A stretch of 64,000 nt of DNA from Myxococcaceae bacterium JPH2 (GTDB taxonomy: Bacteria; Myxococcota; Myxococcia; Myxococcales; Myxococcaceae): NCBI GenBank assembly GCA_016458225.1, contig JAEMGR010000016.1:244865-308864 (forward strand), written 5' to 3'. The notes under the pieces were generated by a model. It searched no databases and was not told where the DNA came from. It saw only the letters and a list, made by a program, of their open reading frames with translations. The stretch's first letter is position 1, and the number at the start of each line of letters is the position of its first letter. Positions 37,374 to 45,675 of this stretch are shown here, one piece after another. The position numbers and the translations under genes were made by a program.

Positions 37374-38419
37374 GAGGACCTCGCGGGGGGCGCGACGGCC
37401 CGTTGGATGTTCTGGCGCCAGCGCTCGAAGCGCGGTGCGTCTTCACTGTCTTCTGGGCCGCAGGCCTCCAGGGCGGACTCGGCGAGGGCCGCGGTCTCGC
37501 TGAAGCCGCGACCGCACAACACCTCGCAGGCCCAGGTGACATGGGGAACGGGATTGCCCGCCCGCTCTCGCGCCCGCGCCGCGAAGACGACGCCCTGGCG
37601 CAGGGCCGGCAGGTGGTCGTCCGCGGCGTCCCGCAGCACCCCCAATGCCTCGCGCTCCACGCCACCCGCGTAGGTGCACGCCAGCCCCACGCCGGCCCAC
37701 AGGTCCGCGCGCCGGGACGTGGGGAAGCTCCAGATTCGTGACACCACGCGCTCGACGTGCGCGCCCTCCACGAACCACAGGCTGCGCCCCAGGCCCTGGT
37801 CGAACGCGCGGTCCGCATAGCCGCCCAGCCCGGGGCGTGCGCGTCGCTCGATGAACTGCTGGGGATGGAAGTACCCCTGATGGAAGCCGTAGCCATCCAC
37901 GCCCAGCCAGCCAAGCAGGGGATCCATCGCCGCGCGCGCGCGTCGCGCGTCGCGGTGCAGGCGCGCCCAGGCCCATCCGGCGCCCACGTGCACCATGTAC
38001 ACATGAGACTGCGCGCCGCCCTCCAGGAATGCATTCACGCGCGATGGGCCCCAGGGCGTGAGCGTGTCCAGCAACGCCAGCGCCATGGCCGCGCCTTCGA
38101 ACGCGAAGCCACGCATGCTGACATCGACGTGCTGGAGCCGAGGCACGAGTCCGTCCGCGCGCGGCGTCTCCAGCGCCGTGTTGTAGCCGAGGATGAACGT
38201 GCGACCGATGTGCTCCAGGTGGGCCTGCGTGGAGCCTCCCGCGCCGCGAAAGCCACGCCGCGCGAAGGACGCCTCGGAGTCCGCGAGCCCGAAGACGCCT
38301 CGCCGTGCGACCGCGGCGAGCCGTGGCAGCCAGGACGTTCGAGTGTCACCGAGGGGCTCGGGCGGCGCCGAGCCTGGAGGGGATTCCTTCACATCGTCGC
38401 GAAGCGGCGTTGCGGGCAT
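37370..38419 (-). CDS. unbL: UnbL-like DUF1702 protein (enediyne E3)
   Basis: A 349-residue DUF1702 protein, the E3/UnbL component of enediyne cassettes. Recognisable segments are RRGFRG, IGRTFILGYNTALE, RGFAFEGAAMALALLD, HVYMVHVGAGWAWARLH, DGYGFHQGYFHP and ARPGLGGYADRAFDQGLGRSLWF. No membrane segment. The function is unknown, but it occurs almost only with PKSE genes. It is the first gene of the ten-gene operon, about 95 nt behind a promoter-like pair. The ribosome-binding site is weak. Confidence 0.9.
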   Translation of the reverse strand: MPATPLRDDVKESPPGSAPPEPLGDTRTSWLPRLAAVARRGVFGLADSEASFARRGFRGAGGSTQAHLEHIGRTFILGYNTALETPRADGLVPRLQHVDVSMRGFAFEGAAMALALLDTLTPWGPSRVNAFLEGGAQSHVYMVHVGAGWAWARLHRDARRARAAMDPLLGWLGVDGYGFHQGYFHPQQFIERRARPGLGGYADRAFDQGLGRSLWFVEGAHVERVVSRIWSFPTSRRADLWAGVGLACTYAGGVEREALGVLRDAADDHLPALRQGVVFAARARERAGNPVPHVTWACEVLCGRGFSETAALAESALEACGPEDSEDAPRFERWRQNIQRAVAPPARSS

Positions 38420-38891
38420 GGGGGACCCCGGGCCTGCGTGAAGACAAAACTGTGATGGCTTGCGGCAGGCCGGAGGGAGGGCCGTGCCGCGAGGGCAATC
38501 GCTTGCTTTGGGTTAGATGGTTTATACATCGCCGGTTCTCTGCCTCGTCAAGGCGCGCGCCCTGGTGGCAAGGATTGCGCTTGAGAGGGAGAAGTGGGTG
38601 AGTGTTTGGGTTCCGACAGGTTCTGCTACCTGCGGGCAGTAGGGTCTGGATGTCATTGCGTCGCGCTCGAAAGTGGCTGCTTTTGTTGAGCCTCTCGAGG
38701 GTTTCTTCCGAGGGAAACGCAGACATTGCCCTCCTCGCCAGGTCGACAAATTTGTTATCGCCGTGCTACCTCCCGAGGCGGGCCGCGCAATGTCAGACGG
38801 GGGAGGCGGCTTTCCGTGTCGTGGCACCCCAACGGAGTCTTTCCTGGCCGCCCCGGCGGGATCACCGGCGGCCCACCTCCCGGAGCGCGTC
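38420..38891 (+). other. Divergent intergenic region with AT-rich palindromes
   Basis: A 472-nt gap between the enediyne operon (minus) and the SRPBCC gene (plus). No credible gene was found. It holds the promoter candidate for the operon, an inverted repeat GTTTC-8 nt-GAAAC (38701-38718) and a perfect palindrome ACAAATTTGT (38746-38755), which stands out in such GC-rich DNA and could be an operator. Confidence 0.5.
38521..38551 (-). promoter_or_regulatory. Candidate promoter of the enediyne/selenoprotein operon
   Basis: On the minus strand TTGACG (38551-38546) and TATAAA (38526-38521) are 19 nt apart; reading the -10 as TGTATA gives 17 nt. It is the best pair upstream of unbL and would give a leader of about 95 nt. 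Spacing is not ideal. Confidence 0.4.
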
Positions 38892-39689
38892 ATGCATGTC
38901 GTCACCCTGCGGGCCCCCATCTCTCATCCCCCCGAGGACGTCTGGAGGGATCTCACCGAGGGGCCTCGGCTGTCGCGGTGGTTCGCTGACTCGGGCGACC
39001 TGGGCCCCGAGGGCTCGTTCTGCTTCGATTTCGGAGATGGAGACTGCTTCCTGGGTCAGGTGACCCGCTGGGTCCCTGAGCGCTTCCTGGGCTGGGAATG
39101 GCGCTTCATGGGCCTCGGGCCTGTCTTCCACATCCAGTTCGAGCTGGTTCCGGAGGCAGCGGGGACGCTGGTGGGAGTCACCGATCGCGGCGCGCGCACC
39201 TCCGCCGAAGCAGACAGCCTGCGCGCGGGCTGGGTGGACTTCCTGTCGCGCCTGGAGCGCTTCGTCACCACGGGCCGGACGTCTCGCTATGAGTGGAGCC
39301 AGACCATTGGCACCGCGGCCCTGACGCGCGAGCCGCCCCGAACGGTGTTGGGGACGATGAGCGATCCGCGCTGGTGGCGCAGCGGCTTCGAGGGCGCGGA
39401 CGTGGCCCTGCACTCACCCGGGCCGAATCAGGTGGTGGCGGACTTCCACCGCGCGGACTGGGGCAGCGCGGAGACGCGCGCCGTGGTCACGGTGGAGGCG
39501 TCACGGGGAGGCGCCTACGTGGGCATCACCCACGAAGGCTGGACCGCGCTGCCGCCCGCGCTGCAGCTCCCGGAGCGACGGCGCTTCGCCGCCCTGTGGG
39601 CCCGCCTGCTCGCGGGGCTGGAGGGCCACTCCTGGGGACAGGCCGCGCTGCTGTTCGCCCTGATGGGGCCGTGGCTGGCGACACGGTGA
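38892..39689 (+). CDS. Tandem SRPBCC (AHSA1-like) domain protein
   Basis: A 265-residue protein of two START/SRPBCC-like halves. The first (about residues 1-130) has the AHSA1 pattern PISHPPEDVWRDLTE, LSRWFAD and LGWEWRF. The second (about 140-255) repeats it more weakly (SDPRWWRSGF). These folds bind hydrophobic ligands or act as co-chaperone-like proteins. I start at the ATG with GGAG 7 nt upstream; the frame extends 73 codons further without family support. It is divergent from the enediyne operon and could be unrelated to it. Confidence 0.78.
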   Translation: MHVVTLRAPISHPPEDVWRDLTEGPRLSRWFADSGDLGPEGSFCFDFGDGDCFLGQVTRWVPERFLGWEWRFMGLGPVFHIQFELVPEAAGTLVGVTDRGARTSAEADSLRAGWVDFLSRLERFVTTGRTSRYEWSQTIGTAALTREPPRTVLGTMSDPRWWRSGFEGADVALHSPGPNQVVADFHRADWGSAETRAVVTVEASRGGAYVGITHEGWTALPPALQLPERRRFAALWARLLAGLEGHSWGQAALLFALMGPWLATR

Positions 39690-39710
39690 GGCGTGTCGCC
39701 GCCATGTCGC

Positions 39711-40496
39711 TCACAGCGAGTCGAGGAAGCTTCTCAGCACGGCGTTGAACTCCTCGGGCCGCTCCTGGTTGGACAGGTGCGCCGCGCCACGGATGAGCTC
39801 CAATCGCGCGCCCGCCACCAGCCCCGCCATCTGCTGGGCCTTCTCCAGGGGCGTGATGGCGTCCTGCTCGCCCACCACCACGAGGGCCGGCCCCGCGTAG
39901 CGCGCGAGCATGTCCTTGCTGTCGGGGCGAAGGCCCATGCCGCGCTGGGCGGCGGCGAGTCCGGTGGGCGAGGCCTCGCGCATCTGGGCCGCGACCCAAC
40001 GGCCCACGGGCGAGTCGGGGCCCTCGGCGACCAGCTTGGGCAGCAGGCTCTTCACGACGGCCTCGGGTCCGTGCTCCAGGGCCTCGCGTGCGTTGGCCTC
40101 ACGCCGCTCCCGGCCCGCGTCGTCATCCGCGGTGGCCTGCGTGTCCACCAGCACGAGTCCACGCACCCGGCCCGCGTCCTCTCGCAGGAGCGCCATGGCC
40201 GCATAGCCTCCCATGGAGACGCCGCCCACCACCGCGGAGTCCACCTGGAGCGCGTCGAGCAGGGCCAGCGCATCCCGAGCGATGCGGCTCATCTCGAGCG
40301 GGCCCTCGCCGGGCGCCGTCCGCCCGAAGCCGCGGTGGTCCGGGAGGATGAAGCGGTAGCGCGATGACAGCGCCGCGACCTGCGCGTCGAACGAGGCGCC
40401 CGTGAGCGGAAAGGCATGCAGCAACAGCACCGCCGGGCCCTGGCCCACGTCGCGGTAGTGCAGGGAATGGCCATCCTCGGTCGTGATGTGTGGCAT
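39711..40496 (-). CDS. Alpha/beta hydrolase
   Basis: A 261-residue alpha/beta-hydrolase with oxyanion segment LLLHAFPL, nucleophile elbow GVSMGG (Ser near residue 94), acid in GEQDAIT and His in GAAHLSNQERP. The layout is that of 3-oxoadipate-enol-lactonase or small esterase families. The substrate is not predictable. The ATG has GAGG at 5 nt. It is 14 nt downstream of the corA-like gene and probably co-transcribed with it. Confidence 0.88.
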   Translation of the reverse strand: MPHITTEDGHSLHYRDVGQGPAVLLLHAFPLTGASFDAQVAALSSRYRFILPDHRGFGRTAPGEGPLEMSRIARDALALLDALQVDSAVVGGVSMGGYAAMALLREDAGRVRGLVLVDTQATADDDAGRERREANAREALEHGPEAVVKSLLPKLVAEGPDSPVGRWVAAQMREASPTGLAAAQRGMGLRPDSKDMLARYAGPALVVVGEQDAITPLEKAQQMAGLVAGARLELIRGAAHLSNQERPEEFNAVLRSFLDSL

Positions 40497-40510
40497 GGAA
40501 TCCTCGCGGC

Positions 40511-41452
40511 TCAGAGCCACTGCTTGTATTTGAACCAGGCGATGAGCCCCAGCGGGAACCCGACGATCATCGCCCACATCGCGGTGTAGTGCTGCGGCGT
40601 CGAAAGCACGTCGAAGTTCTGCCCGAAGAAGCCCACGATGAAGGACAGGGGCAGGAACAACGTGGCGAAGATGGTGAGCTGCTTGGTGATGTCGTTCGTC
40701 TTGTTCGCCACCATGGAGAGATAGCCATCCATGGCGTTGCCCACGATGTCCCGGCCCGCGTCGATCTGCTCGTACAGCCGCACCAGGTGGTCATACACAT
40801 CGCGGAAGTAGAGCGTCGTGCGCTCGTGGATGAACGGTACGCCTCGGCGCGACAGCAGGCTCACCACGTCCCGCTGCGGGGACAGCACGCGCCGCAGCGT
40901 CACCAGCATCCGCTTCAGCTCGAAGATGCGCTGGAGCTGGGAGCGATCCGGCCGCTCGAAGATGGCCACCTCCAGGTCCTCCAACTCCTCGCTGAAGCTG
41001 TCGAGGATGGGGAACTGCGCGTCCACCAACGTGTCGGCGAGCATGTACAGGATGAAGTCCGTGCCCCGCTCCTGGAGCGTTCGCGGATCATCCTTCACCC
41101 GCTTGGACACCGACTCGAACCCCGGGAAGTTCAGCGAGTGCACGCTGATGAGCCAGTCTTCGGCGAGGAAGAAGTGGTGCTCGTGCAGCGTGAGCTGACA
41201 CACGTCCGCACCCCGCGTGAAGCCCTGGAGGACGATGAACTGGTGGCCCGGGTATTCCTCCAGCTTGGGCCGTTGATCCAGGTGGAGCGTGTCCTCCACC
41301 GCGAGTCGGTGCAGTCCGTAGCGCGTGGCCAGCCGACCCATGACTTCCTCGGTCGGTTCGCTGACGTCGATCCACTTGCGGCCCGGTCGGTCGAGCAGTT
41401 CCTCGCCGCCCGTGAGGATCTTGCCGTCCTCCAGCAGACAGACCTGAATCAT
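40511..41452 (-). CDS. corA: CorA-family divalent cation transporter
   Basis: A 313-residue CorA/ZntB-type channel with a long cytosolic alpha/beta domain, a long stalk helix and two C-terminal membrane helices (about residues 255-275 and 288-306). The selectivity motif after the first helix is normally GMN; here it reads GQN in FFGQNF. GxN variants occur in CorA relatives and may change ion choice (Mg, Co or Zn). The ATG has AGGAG at 9 nt. First gene of a two-gene minus-strand unit. Confidence 0.9.
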   Translation of the reverse strand: MIQVCLLEDGKILTGGEELLDRPGRKWIDVSEPTEEVMGRLATRYGLHRLAVEDTLHLDQRPKLEEYPGHQFIVLQGFTRGADVCQLTLHEHHFFLAEDWLISVHSLNFPGFESVSKRVKDDPRTLQERGTDFILYMLADTLVDAQFPILDSFSEELEDLEVAIFERPDRSQLQRIFELKRMLVTLRRVLSPQRDVVSLLSRRGVPFIHERTTLYFRDVYDHLVRLYEQIDAGRDIVGNAMDGYLSMVANKTNDITKQLTIFATLFLPLSFIVGFFGQNFDVLSTPQHYTAMWAMIVGFPLGLIAWFKYKQWL

Positions 41453-41539
41453 CCCGTAGCGCTCCTGGACTGGTTCCTCGGCTCCCGGGCGGTGCTAGAA
41501 CTCCCCGCGCCGGAAGTCGAGCGTTAGAGTAGGAATCCC

Positions 41540-42673
41540 GTGTCTGCTGCTGCCGAAAACAACCCCCAGGCCTCGCTCACCCCGAGGCTCGAAGAAATCC
41601 TCCAGGGCCTCGCGGACCGTGACGTCGCCGAGCGGTTGCGAAAAGTGTATCTCGCGGCCGCCCACGCCATCGCCCGCCTGAGCGACCTGGACCTGGTGAA
41701 GTACGAGTCCCCCGTCGCGGACTCCAGCCCCGACCTGTCGTTGTGGGAGGAGATGGCGCCCGTCATCCGCGACACGGTGATGGACGTCAACGCGCTGCTC
41801 AATGTCATCCGCGAGCAGTTCCCCGCGCCCGCCTCCAGCAGCGCGAGCGCACGCGACGCCGCGGGGCTCCTCCAGGACGCCATGGCGATGCTCGCCCAGG
41901 GCGTCACCCAGCTCGGCGAGGCCATGCGCAACCCCTCCGTGGTGAGCGATCGCTGGATGCTCCTCGCGGAGATCCAGCGCACCCGCGCGCGCTTCCGCGA
42001 GCAGATGAGCAGCCTCGTGTTCGAGTCCGTCAGCACCTTCGGCGACGTGACGCGCGCCCAGGTCGTCCCCGGCCACGAGGCCGAGGTGAAGGCGGCCGTC
42101 ACCGTCCGCGCCATCACCGCCGACCTGGCGCGCATCGTCTCCGCGCGGCTCGCCAAGGTGCGCGAGGCCGAGCCCGAGGATGTGCAGTGGAACGCGCAGC
42201 AGCTCCAGACAGAGCTGGATGCCTTTGGCCGCACCGCCGCGTATCGGAACCTGCGCGCGCAGGACAAGCGCCGCATCGTCGAGATGCGCGCCGGGGTGGG
42301 GCAGCTCGCCATCCGCGCCAGTCCCACGCGAGAGGAGCTCCTGGCGTTGATGGAGGAGCTGGACGCGTTCGTGCGCGGCCTCTCCGGCGTCAATCAGCGG
42401 CAGCTCCTCATCATCCACGACCGCGAGGTCTGGGCGTCGTGTGGGGTGCGGCTGGAGCGGGCGCTGTCGCTCGTGGCCACCGACGCGGTCGGCGCGGCGC
42501 GGACGCTCGCCGAGGCCGCGGCGGCGGGGCAGGCGCTCTACGGCCGGGACGCCGCGCTGGATGCCTTCCTGCGCAAGGCCCGCAAGCTCGCCTTCGCGCA
42601 GCTCTCCGCCGAGGACCTGCACGCCACCATCGCGTCGTTCCAGGGGCTCCTCGCCCAGTTGGACGTGATGTGA
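41540..42673 (+). CDS. All-helical protein of unknown function
   Basis: A 377-residue, nearly all-alpha cytosolic protein, rich in Ala, Arg, Leu and Glu, with heptad-like stretches (for example EIQRTRARFREQM and DLARIVSARLAKVREAE). No signal peptide, membrane helix or catalytic motif is seen, and I do not recognise the family. The start is a GTG behind AGGA. The next gene, a HAD phosphatase, begins 23 nt after it, so it is probably the first gene of a three-gene plus-strand operon. Confidence 0.8.
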   Translation: MSAAAENNPQASLTPRLEEILQGLADRDVAERLRKVYLAAAHAIARLSDLDLVKYESPVADSSPDLSLWEEMAPVIRDTVMDVNALLNVIREQFPAPASSSASARDAAGLLQDAMAMLAQGVTQLGEAMRNPSVVSDRWMLLAEIQRTRARFREQMSSLVFESVSTFGDVTRAQVVPGHEAEVKAAVTVRAITADLARIVSARLAKVREAEPEDVQWNAQQLQTELDAFGRTAAYRNLRAQDKRRIVEMRAGVGQLAIRASPTREELLALMEELDAFVRGLSGVNQRQLLIIHDREVWASCGVRLERALSLVATDAVGAARTLAEAAAAGQALYGRDAALDAFLRKARKLAFAQLSAEDLHATIASFQGLLAQLDVM

Positions 42674-42696
42674 GTCGCGCTCGCGAGGAACGCCCC

Positions 42697-43500
42697 ATGC
42701 CCCGGCCGCTCCGGGAGGCGGACCTGTCCGCGGTGCGCGGTGTGTTCACGGACGTGGACGGTACGCTGACCACGGGCCACAAGCTGCGCAGCCAGACGAT
42801 CCAGGCCCTGGAGCGCCTGTCGGCCTCGGGCCTGCGCGTGGTGCTGGTGAGCGGTCGGCCGGCGGGGTGGGGCGAGGCCTGGGCCCGCCAGCTCCCCGTG
42901 GACGGCGTCATCGTGGAGAACGGCGGCCTGTTCTTCACCCGGAACGCCCGGGGCGCGCTGCGCAAGGTGTACGCCGAGCCGCCCGCCGAGCGCGCGGCCA
43001 ACCGCAAGCGCCTGACGACCGAGGTGCGGCGGGTGCTGGCCCGCGTTCCAGGGGCGCGGCTGTCCGTGGACAGCGCGTACACCGAGGTGGACCTCGCGGT
43101 GGACTACAACGAGGAGGCCCGCCTGGGGGACGCGGGCGCCGCGCGCATCGAGTCGCTGCTGCGCGAGCGAGGCGTCACGGCGGTGCGCTCATCGGTGCAC
43201 GTCAACTGCTGGCTCGGCCGGTTCGACAAGCTGAGCGCGACGCGCCTGTTCGCCCGGCGCGTCTGGGGCGAGCGCCTGGACCCCACCGACTCCCGCTATG
43301 TGTATGCGGGGGATTCTTTCAACGACGCTCCGATGTTCCAGGCATTTGCCCTGGGCGTGGGCGTGGCCAACGTGCGCGCGGTGCTGGACCGCATCGACGC
43401 GCCGCCGGCATTCATCACCCGGGCACCCGAGGGGCGGGGCTTCGAGGAGCTGGCGAAAGCCATCCTCGCCCGCCGCGGGCGGCCGGGTCGCGAGGAGTGA
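42697..43500 (+). CDS. HAD-superfamily phosphatase (Cof/MPGP-like)
   Basis: A 267-residue HAD hydrolase with motif I FTDVDGTLT (nucleophile Asp near residue 19), motif II VLVSGRP, a cap domain in the middle and motif IV GDSFNDAPMF. This C2-cap type resembles mannosyl-3-phosphoglycerate phosphatase and sucrose-phosphatase-like enzymes. The phosphorylated substrate is unknown. I start at the ATG with GAGGA 7 nt upstream; a GTG at 42670 overlapping the previous stop would add nine residues. Confidence 0.87.
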   Translation: MPRPLREADLSAVRGVFTDVDGTLTTGHKLRSQTIQALERLSASGLRVVLVSGRPAGWGEAWARQLPVDGVIVENGGLFFTRNARGALRKVYAEPPAERAANRKRLTTEVRRVLARVPGARLSVDSAYTEVDLAVDYNEEARLGDAGAARIESLLRERGVTAVRSSVHVNCWLGRFDKLSATRLFARRVWGERLDPTDSRYVYAGDSFNDAPMFQAFALGVGVANVRAVLDRIDAPPAFITRAPEGRGFEELAKAILARRGRPGREE

Positions 43501-43504
43501 CACT

Positions 43505-44701
43505 GTGGATTTCGTGAAGTTGGAGCTGGCCCGCGGCCTGGGGCGCCACCTGCGTGCCGGACACCCCTGGGTCTTCCGCAAGGCGCTGGAGCACGTGCCC
43601 CGCATCCCCGCGGGCTGCGTGGTGGACCTGACGGAGAACGGGAAGTTCGTCGCGCGCGGTTACTACGATCCGCACTCGGCCATCGCCGTGCGGGTGTTGA
43701 CGCGCGACCCACGCCAGCCGGTGGACGCGGCCTTCATCACGCAGCGGGTGGTGCGCGCGCTCACCGCGCGCCGAGAACTCATCGACCTCACGGACACGGA
43801 CAGCTACCGGCTGATCCACGGCGAGGGAGACGGGCTGCCGGGCGTCGTGGTGGACCTGTATGCGGGCTGGGCGGTGATGAAGCTCTACTCCGCGGGCCTC
43901 ACGCCCTACCGGCCGCTCATCGTCGAGGCGCTCAAGGCGGGCGTGCCCGGCCTCAAGGGCGTGCTCGGCCGCGACGAGGTGGGGCGCGACGACGTGGACG
44001 AGGACGACGGCCGGGGCTCGGGGCGCATGCTCTGGGGCACCGATGCGCCGGAGCTCATCCCCATCCGTGAGCGCGGCGTGACGTTCCTGGTGGACGCGTG
44101 GCGCGGCCAGAAGACGGGGTTCTTCCTGGATCAGCGCGAGAACCGCCACCTCATCCGCCGGCTGTCGCAGGGCCGTGACGTGCTCAACTGCTTCAGCTTC
44201 AGCGGGGGCTTCTCCGTGAACGCCGCGATGGGCGGCGCGCGCAGCGTCTTCTCGGTGGATCAGGATCCGGACGCCATCGCGCTGGCCCGCGAGAACTTCA
44301 CGCGCAACGGGCTGCCCGCCGAGAAGCACGACTTCCTCGCGGCGGACGTGTTCAAGCTCATCCAGTCGTTCAAGGACGAGGGCCGCACCTTCGACCTCAT
44401 CGTCCTGGACCCGCCCGCCTTCGCGAAGAGCCAGCGCGCGGTGGAGGCCGCCGTGGACGGCTACGCCTCGCTGAACCGGCAGGCGCTGGCCATCCTGCGC
44501 CCGGGTGGACTCCTGGCCACCGCGTCGTGCTCGGCGCGCGTGAGCCCGGACATGTTCATGGGCGCGGTGCGCGAGGCGGGCTTCAAGACCGGCGTGGACC
44601 TGGCGCTCGTCGAGGAGCGCTACCAGCCGCCGGATCACCCCGTGCGCTTGCAGTTCCCGGAAGGGAAGTACCTCAAGTTCTACGTGCTCCAGGCCGTCTA
44701 G
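43505..44701 (+). CDS. Class I SAM-dependent rRNA methyltransferase, RlmI/YccW-like
   Basis: A 398-residue methyltransferase with an N-terminal PUA domain (about residues 1-80, GHPWVFRKAL), a central EEHEE-like domain and a C-terminal Rossmann domain. The SAM motif is LNCFSFSGGFSVNAA, and the catalytic region is VLDPPAFAKS with a following ASCSARV segment, as in m5C 23S rRNA enzymes. The likely reaction is cytosine C5 methylation of 23S rRNA. The start is a GTG with GAGGAG at 8 nt, 4 nt after the HAD gene. Its stop abuts the stop of the converging gene. Confidence 0.9.
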   Translation: MDFVKLELARGLGRHLRAGHPWVFRKALEHVPRIPAGCVVDLTENGKFVARGYYDPHSAIAVRVLTRDPRQPVDAAFITQRVVRALTARRELIDLTDTDSYRLIHGEGDGLPGVVVDLYAGWAVMKLYSAGLTPYRPLIVEALKAGVPGLKGVLGRDEVGRDDVDEDDGRGSGRMLWGTDAPELIPIRERGVTFLVDAWRGQKTGFFLDQRENRHLIRRLSQGRDVLNCFSFSGGFSVNAAMGGARSVFSVDQDPDAIALARENFTRNGLPAEKHDFLAADVFKLIQSFKDEGRTFDLIVLDPPAFAKSQRAVEAAVDGYASLNRQALAILRPGGLLATASCSARVSPDMFMGAVREAGFKTGVDLALVEERYQPPDHPVRLQFPEGKYLKFYVLQAV

Positions 44702-45208
44702 CTAGGTGCCGAAGACACGGTGCGCGACGCGGTCCAGCACGTCGCGCCCCCACACGAGGCTGGCCTTCATGAGCCGGTCCATGTCGCGTGAGAACTCGGC
44801 ACCCGTGGGCACCTGCGTGTACGTGTGGCGCAGGTAGAGGCAGCGGGTGTCGGCCTCATAGGCCACCTCGCCGCCGCCCGCGTCGGTGCCCTCGGTGGCC
44901 TCGGCGCGGAAGCCGTCGATGACGCCGGGCTTGGGCTCCTCGCGGAAGCGGTAGACGAGCGCGCTGCACTCCAGCGCCTGCTTCGCCTCCAGGTGCTCGA
45001 AGTAGAGCTGCGCCTCTCTCAGCATGGCGCCACCCCGGCCCTCCGCGTCGAGCCCCTCGGTGCTGGTGGCGCCCTTGCCCTGGAGATACCAGCGCACCAG
45101 GGCCCGCGCTGACTCCCGGGTGAGCGGCCCGCCCGCGCGCGGCGGCGGCTGCATCACCCCGAGGGAGGACAGCACCCAGTGCACGCCCGTGGGGAGCGCC
45201 CAGGCCAT
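44702..45208 (-). CDS. Small protein of unknown function, second of a tandem paralogue pair
   Basis: A 168-residue protein paralogous to the gene just upstream: both share AQLYFEH, YRFREEPKPGV/YRFRESPRPGV, DGFR, GTDxGGG and a LMKASLxWGxDVxxRVA ending. It carries an extra N-terminal extension of about 30 residues. The size and alpha/beta pattern recall CesT/YbjN-type chaperone folds, but this is not firm. The ATG is 2 nt after the first paralogue's TAG. No enzyme motif is seen. Confidence 0.75.
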   Translation of the reverse strand: MAWALPTGVHWVLSSLGVMQPPPRAGGPLTRESARALVRWYLQGKGATSTEGLDAEGRGGAMLREAQLYFEHLEAKQALECSALVYRFREEPKPGVIDGFRAEATEGTDAGGGEVAYEADTRCLYLRHTYTQVPTGAEFSRDMDRLMKASLVWGRDVLDRVAHRVFGT

Positions 45209-45210
45209 GG

Positions 45211-45645
45211 CTACTTCGCGGTCTTCGCGGGGAACACCCGCGAGGCCACGCGCTCGAACACGTCGCCGCCCCAGTCGAGGCTGGCCTTCATCAGCCGCGC
45301 GAGGTCGTCGGAGAACGCCTTGTCGGCGGGGATGGCCGCGTACGTGCGGCTGAGGAAGAGGCTCTTGCTCTCCGGCTCGAAGTCCACCGTGCCTCCGCCG
45401 GTGTCCGTGCCCGACTTCTCTTCGTCACGGAAGCCATCGAGGACACCGGGGCGAGGGGACTCGCGGAAGCGGTAGATGAGGCCGCTGCACTTGAGCCCGC
45501 CCGTCTGCGAGCTGTGCTCGAAGTAGAGCTGCGCCTCACCCACGCTCACGCCACCCACGCCACTCGGACTGAGGCCCGGGCTCAGGTGAATGCCCTGGGC
45601 CCGCAGGAAGGTCTGCACCAACCGCTGCGCTTCGTCACGGGTCAT
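45211..45645 (-). CDS. Small protein of unknown function, first of a tandem paralogue pair
   Basis: A 144-residue protein, the shorter partner of the tandem duplication. The N-terminus MTRDEAQRLVQTFLRAQG is helical, then a beta-rich middle (GEAQLYFEH, LIYRFRE) and a C-terminal helix. It resembles CesT-like secretion-chaperone folds only in size and layout. I use the ATG at 45645, which has AGGTGG 5 nt upstream; an ATG at 45657 lacks a ribosome-binding site. It is 30 nt downstream of the lipase-like gene. Confidence 0.75.
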   Translation of the reverse strand: MTRDEAQRLVQTFLRAQGIHLSPGLSPSGVGGVSVGEAQLYFEHSSQTGGLKCSGLIYRFRESPRPGVLDGFRDEEKSGTDTGGGTVDFEPESKSLFLSRTYAAIPADKAFSDDLARLMKASLDWGGDVFERVASRVFPAKTAK

Positions 45646-45675
45646 GGCCACCTGCATAGCACGACGATGGAGGCG

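Noticed and set aside
38566..38581. Possible sigma-54 site (TGGCAA...GC) on the plus strand before the SRPBCC gene
   Set aside because: GG and GC spacing fits, but the -12 element otherwise does not match and the site is over 300 nt from the gene.
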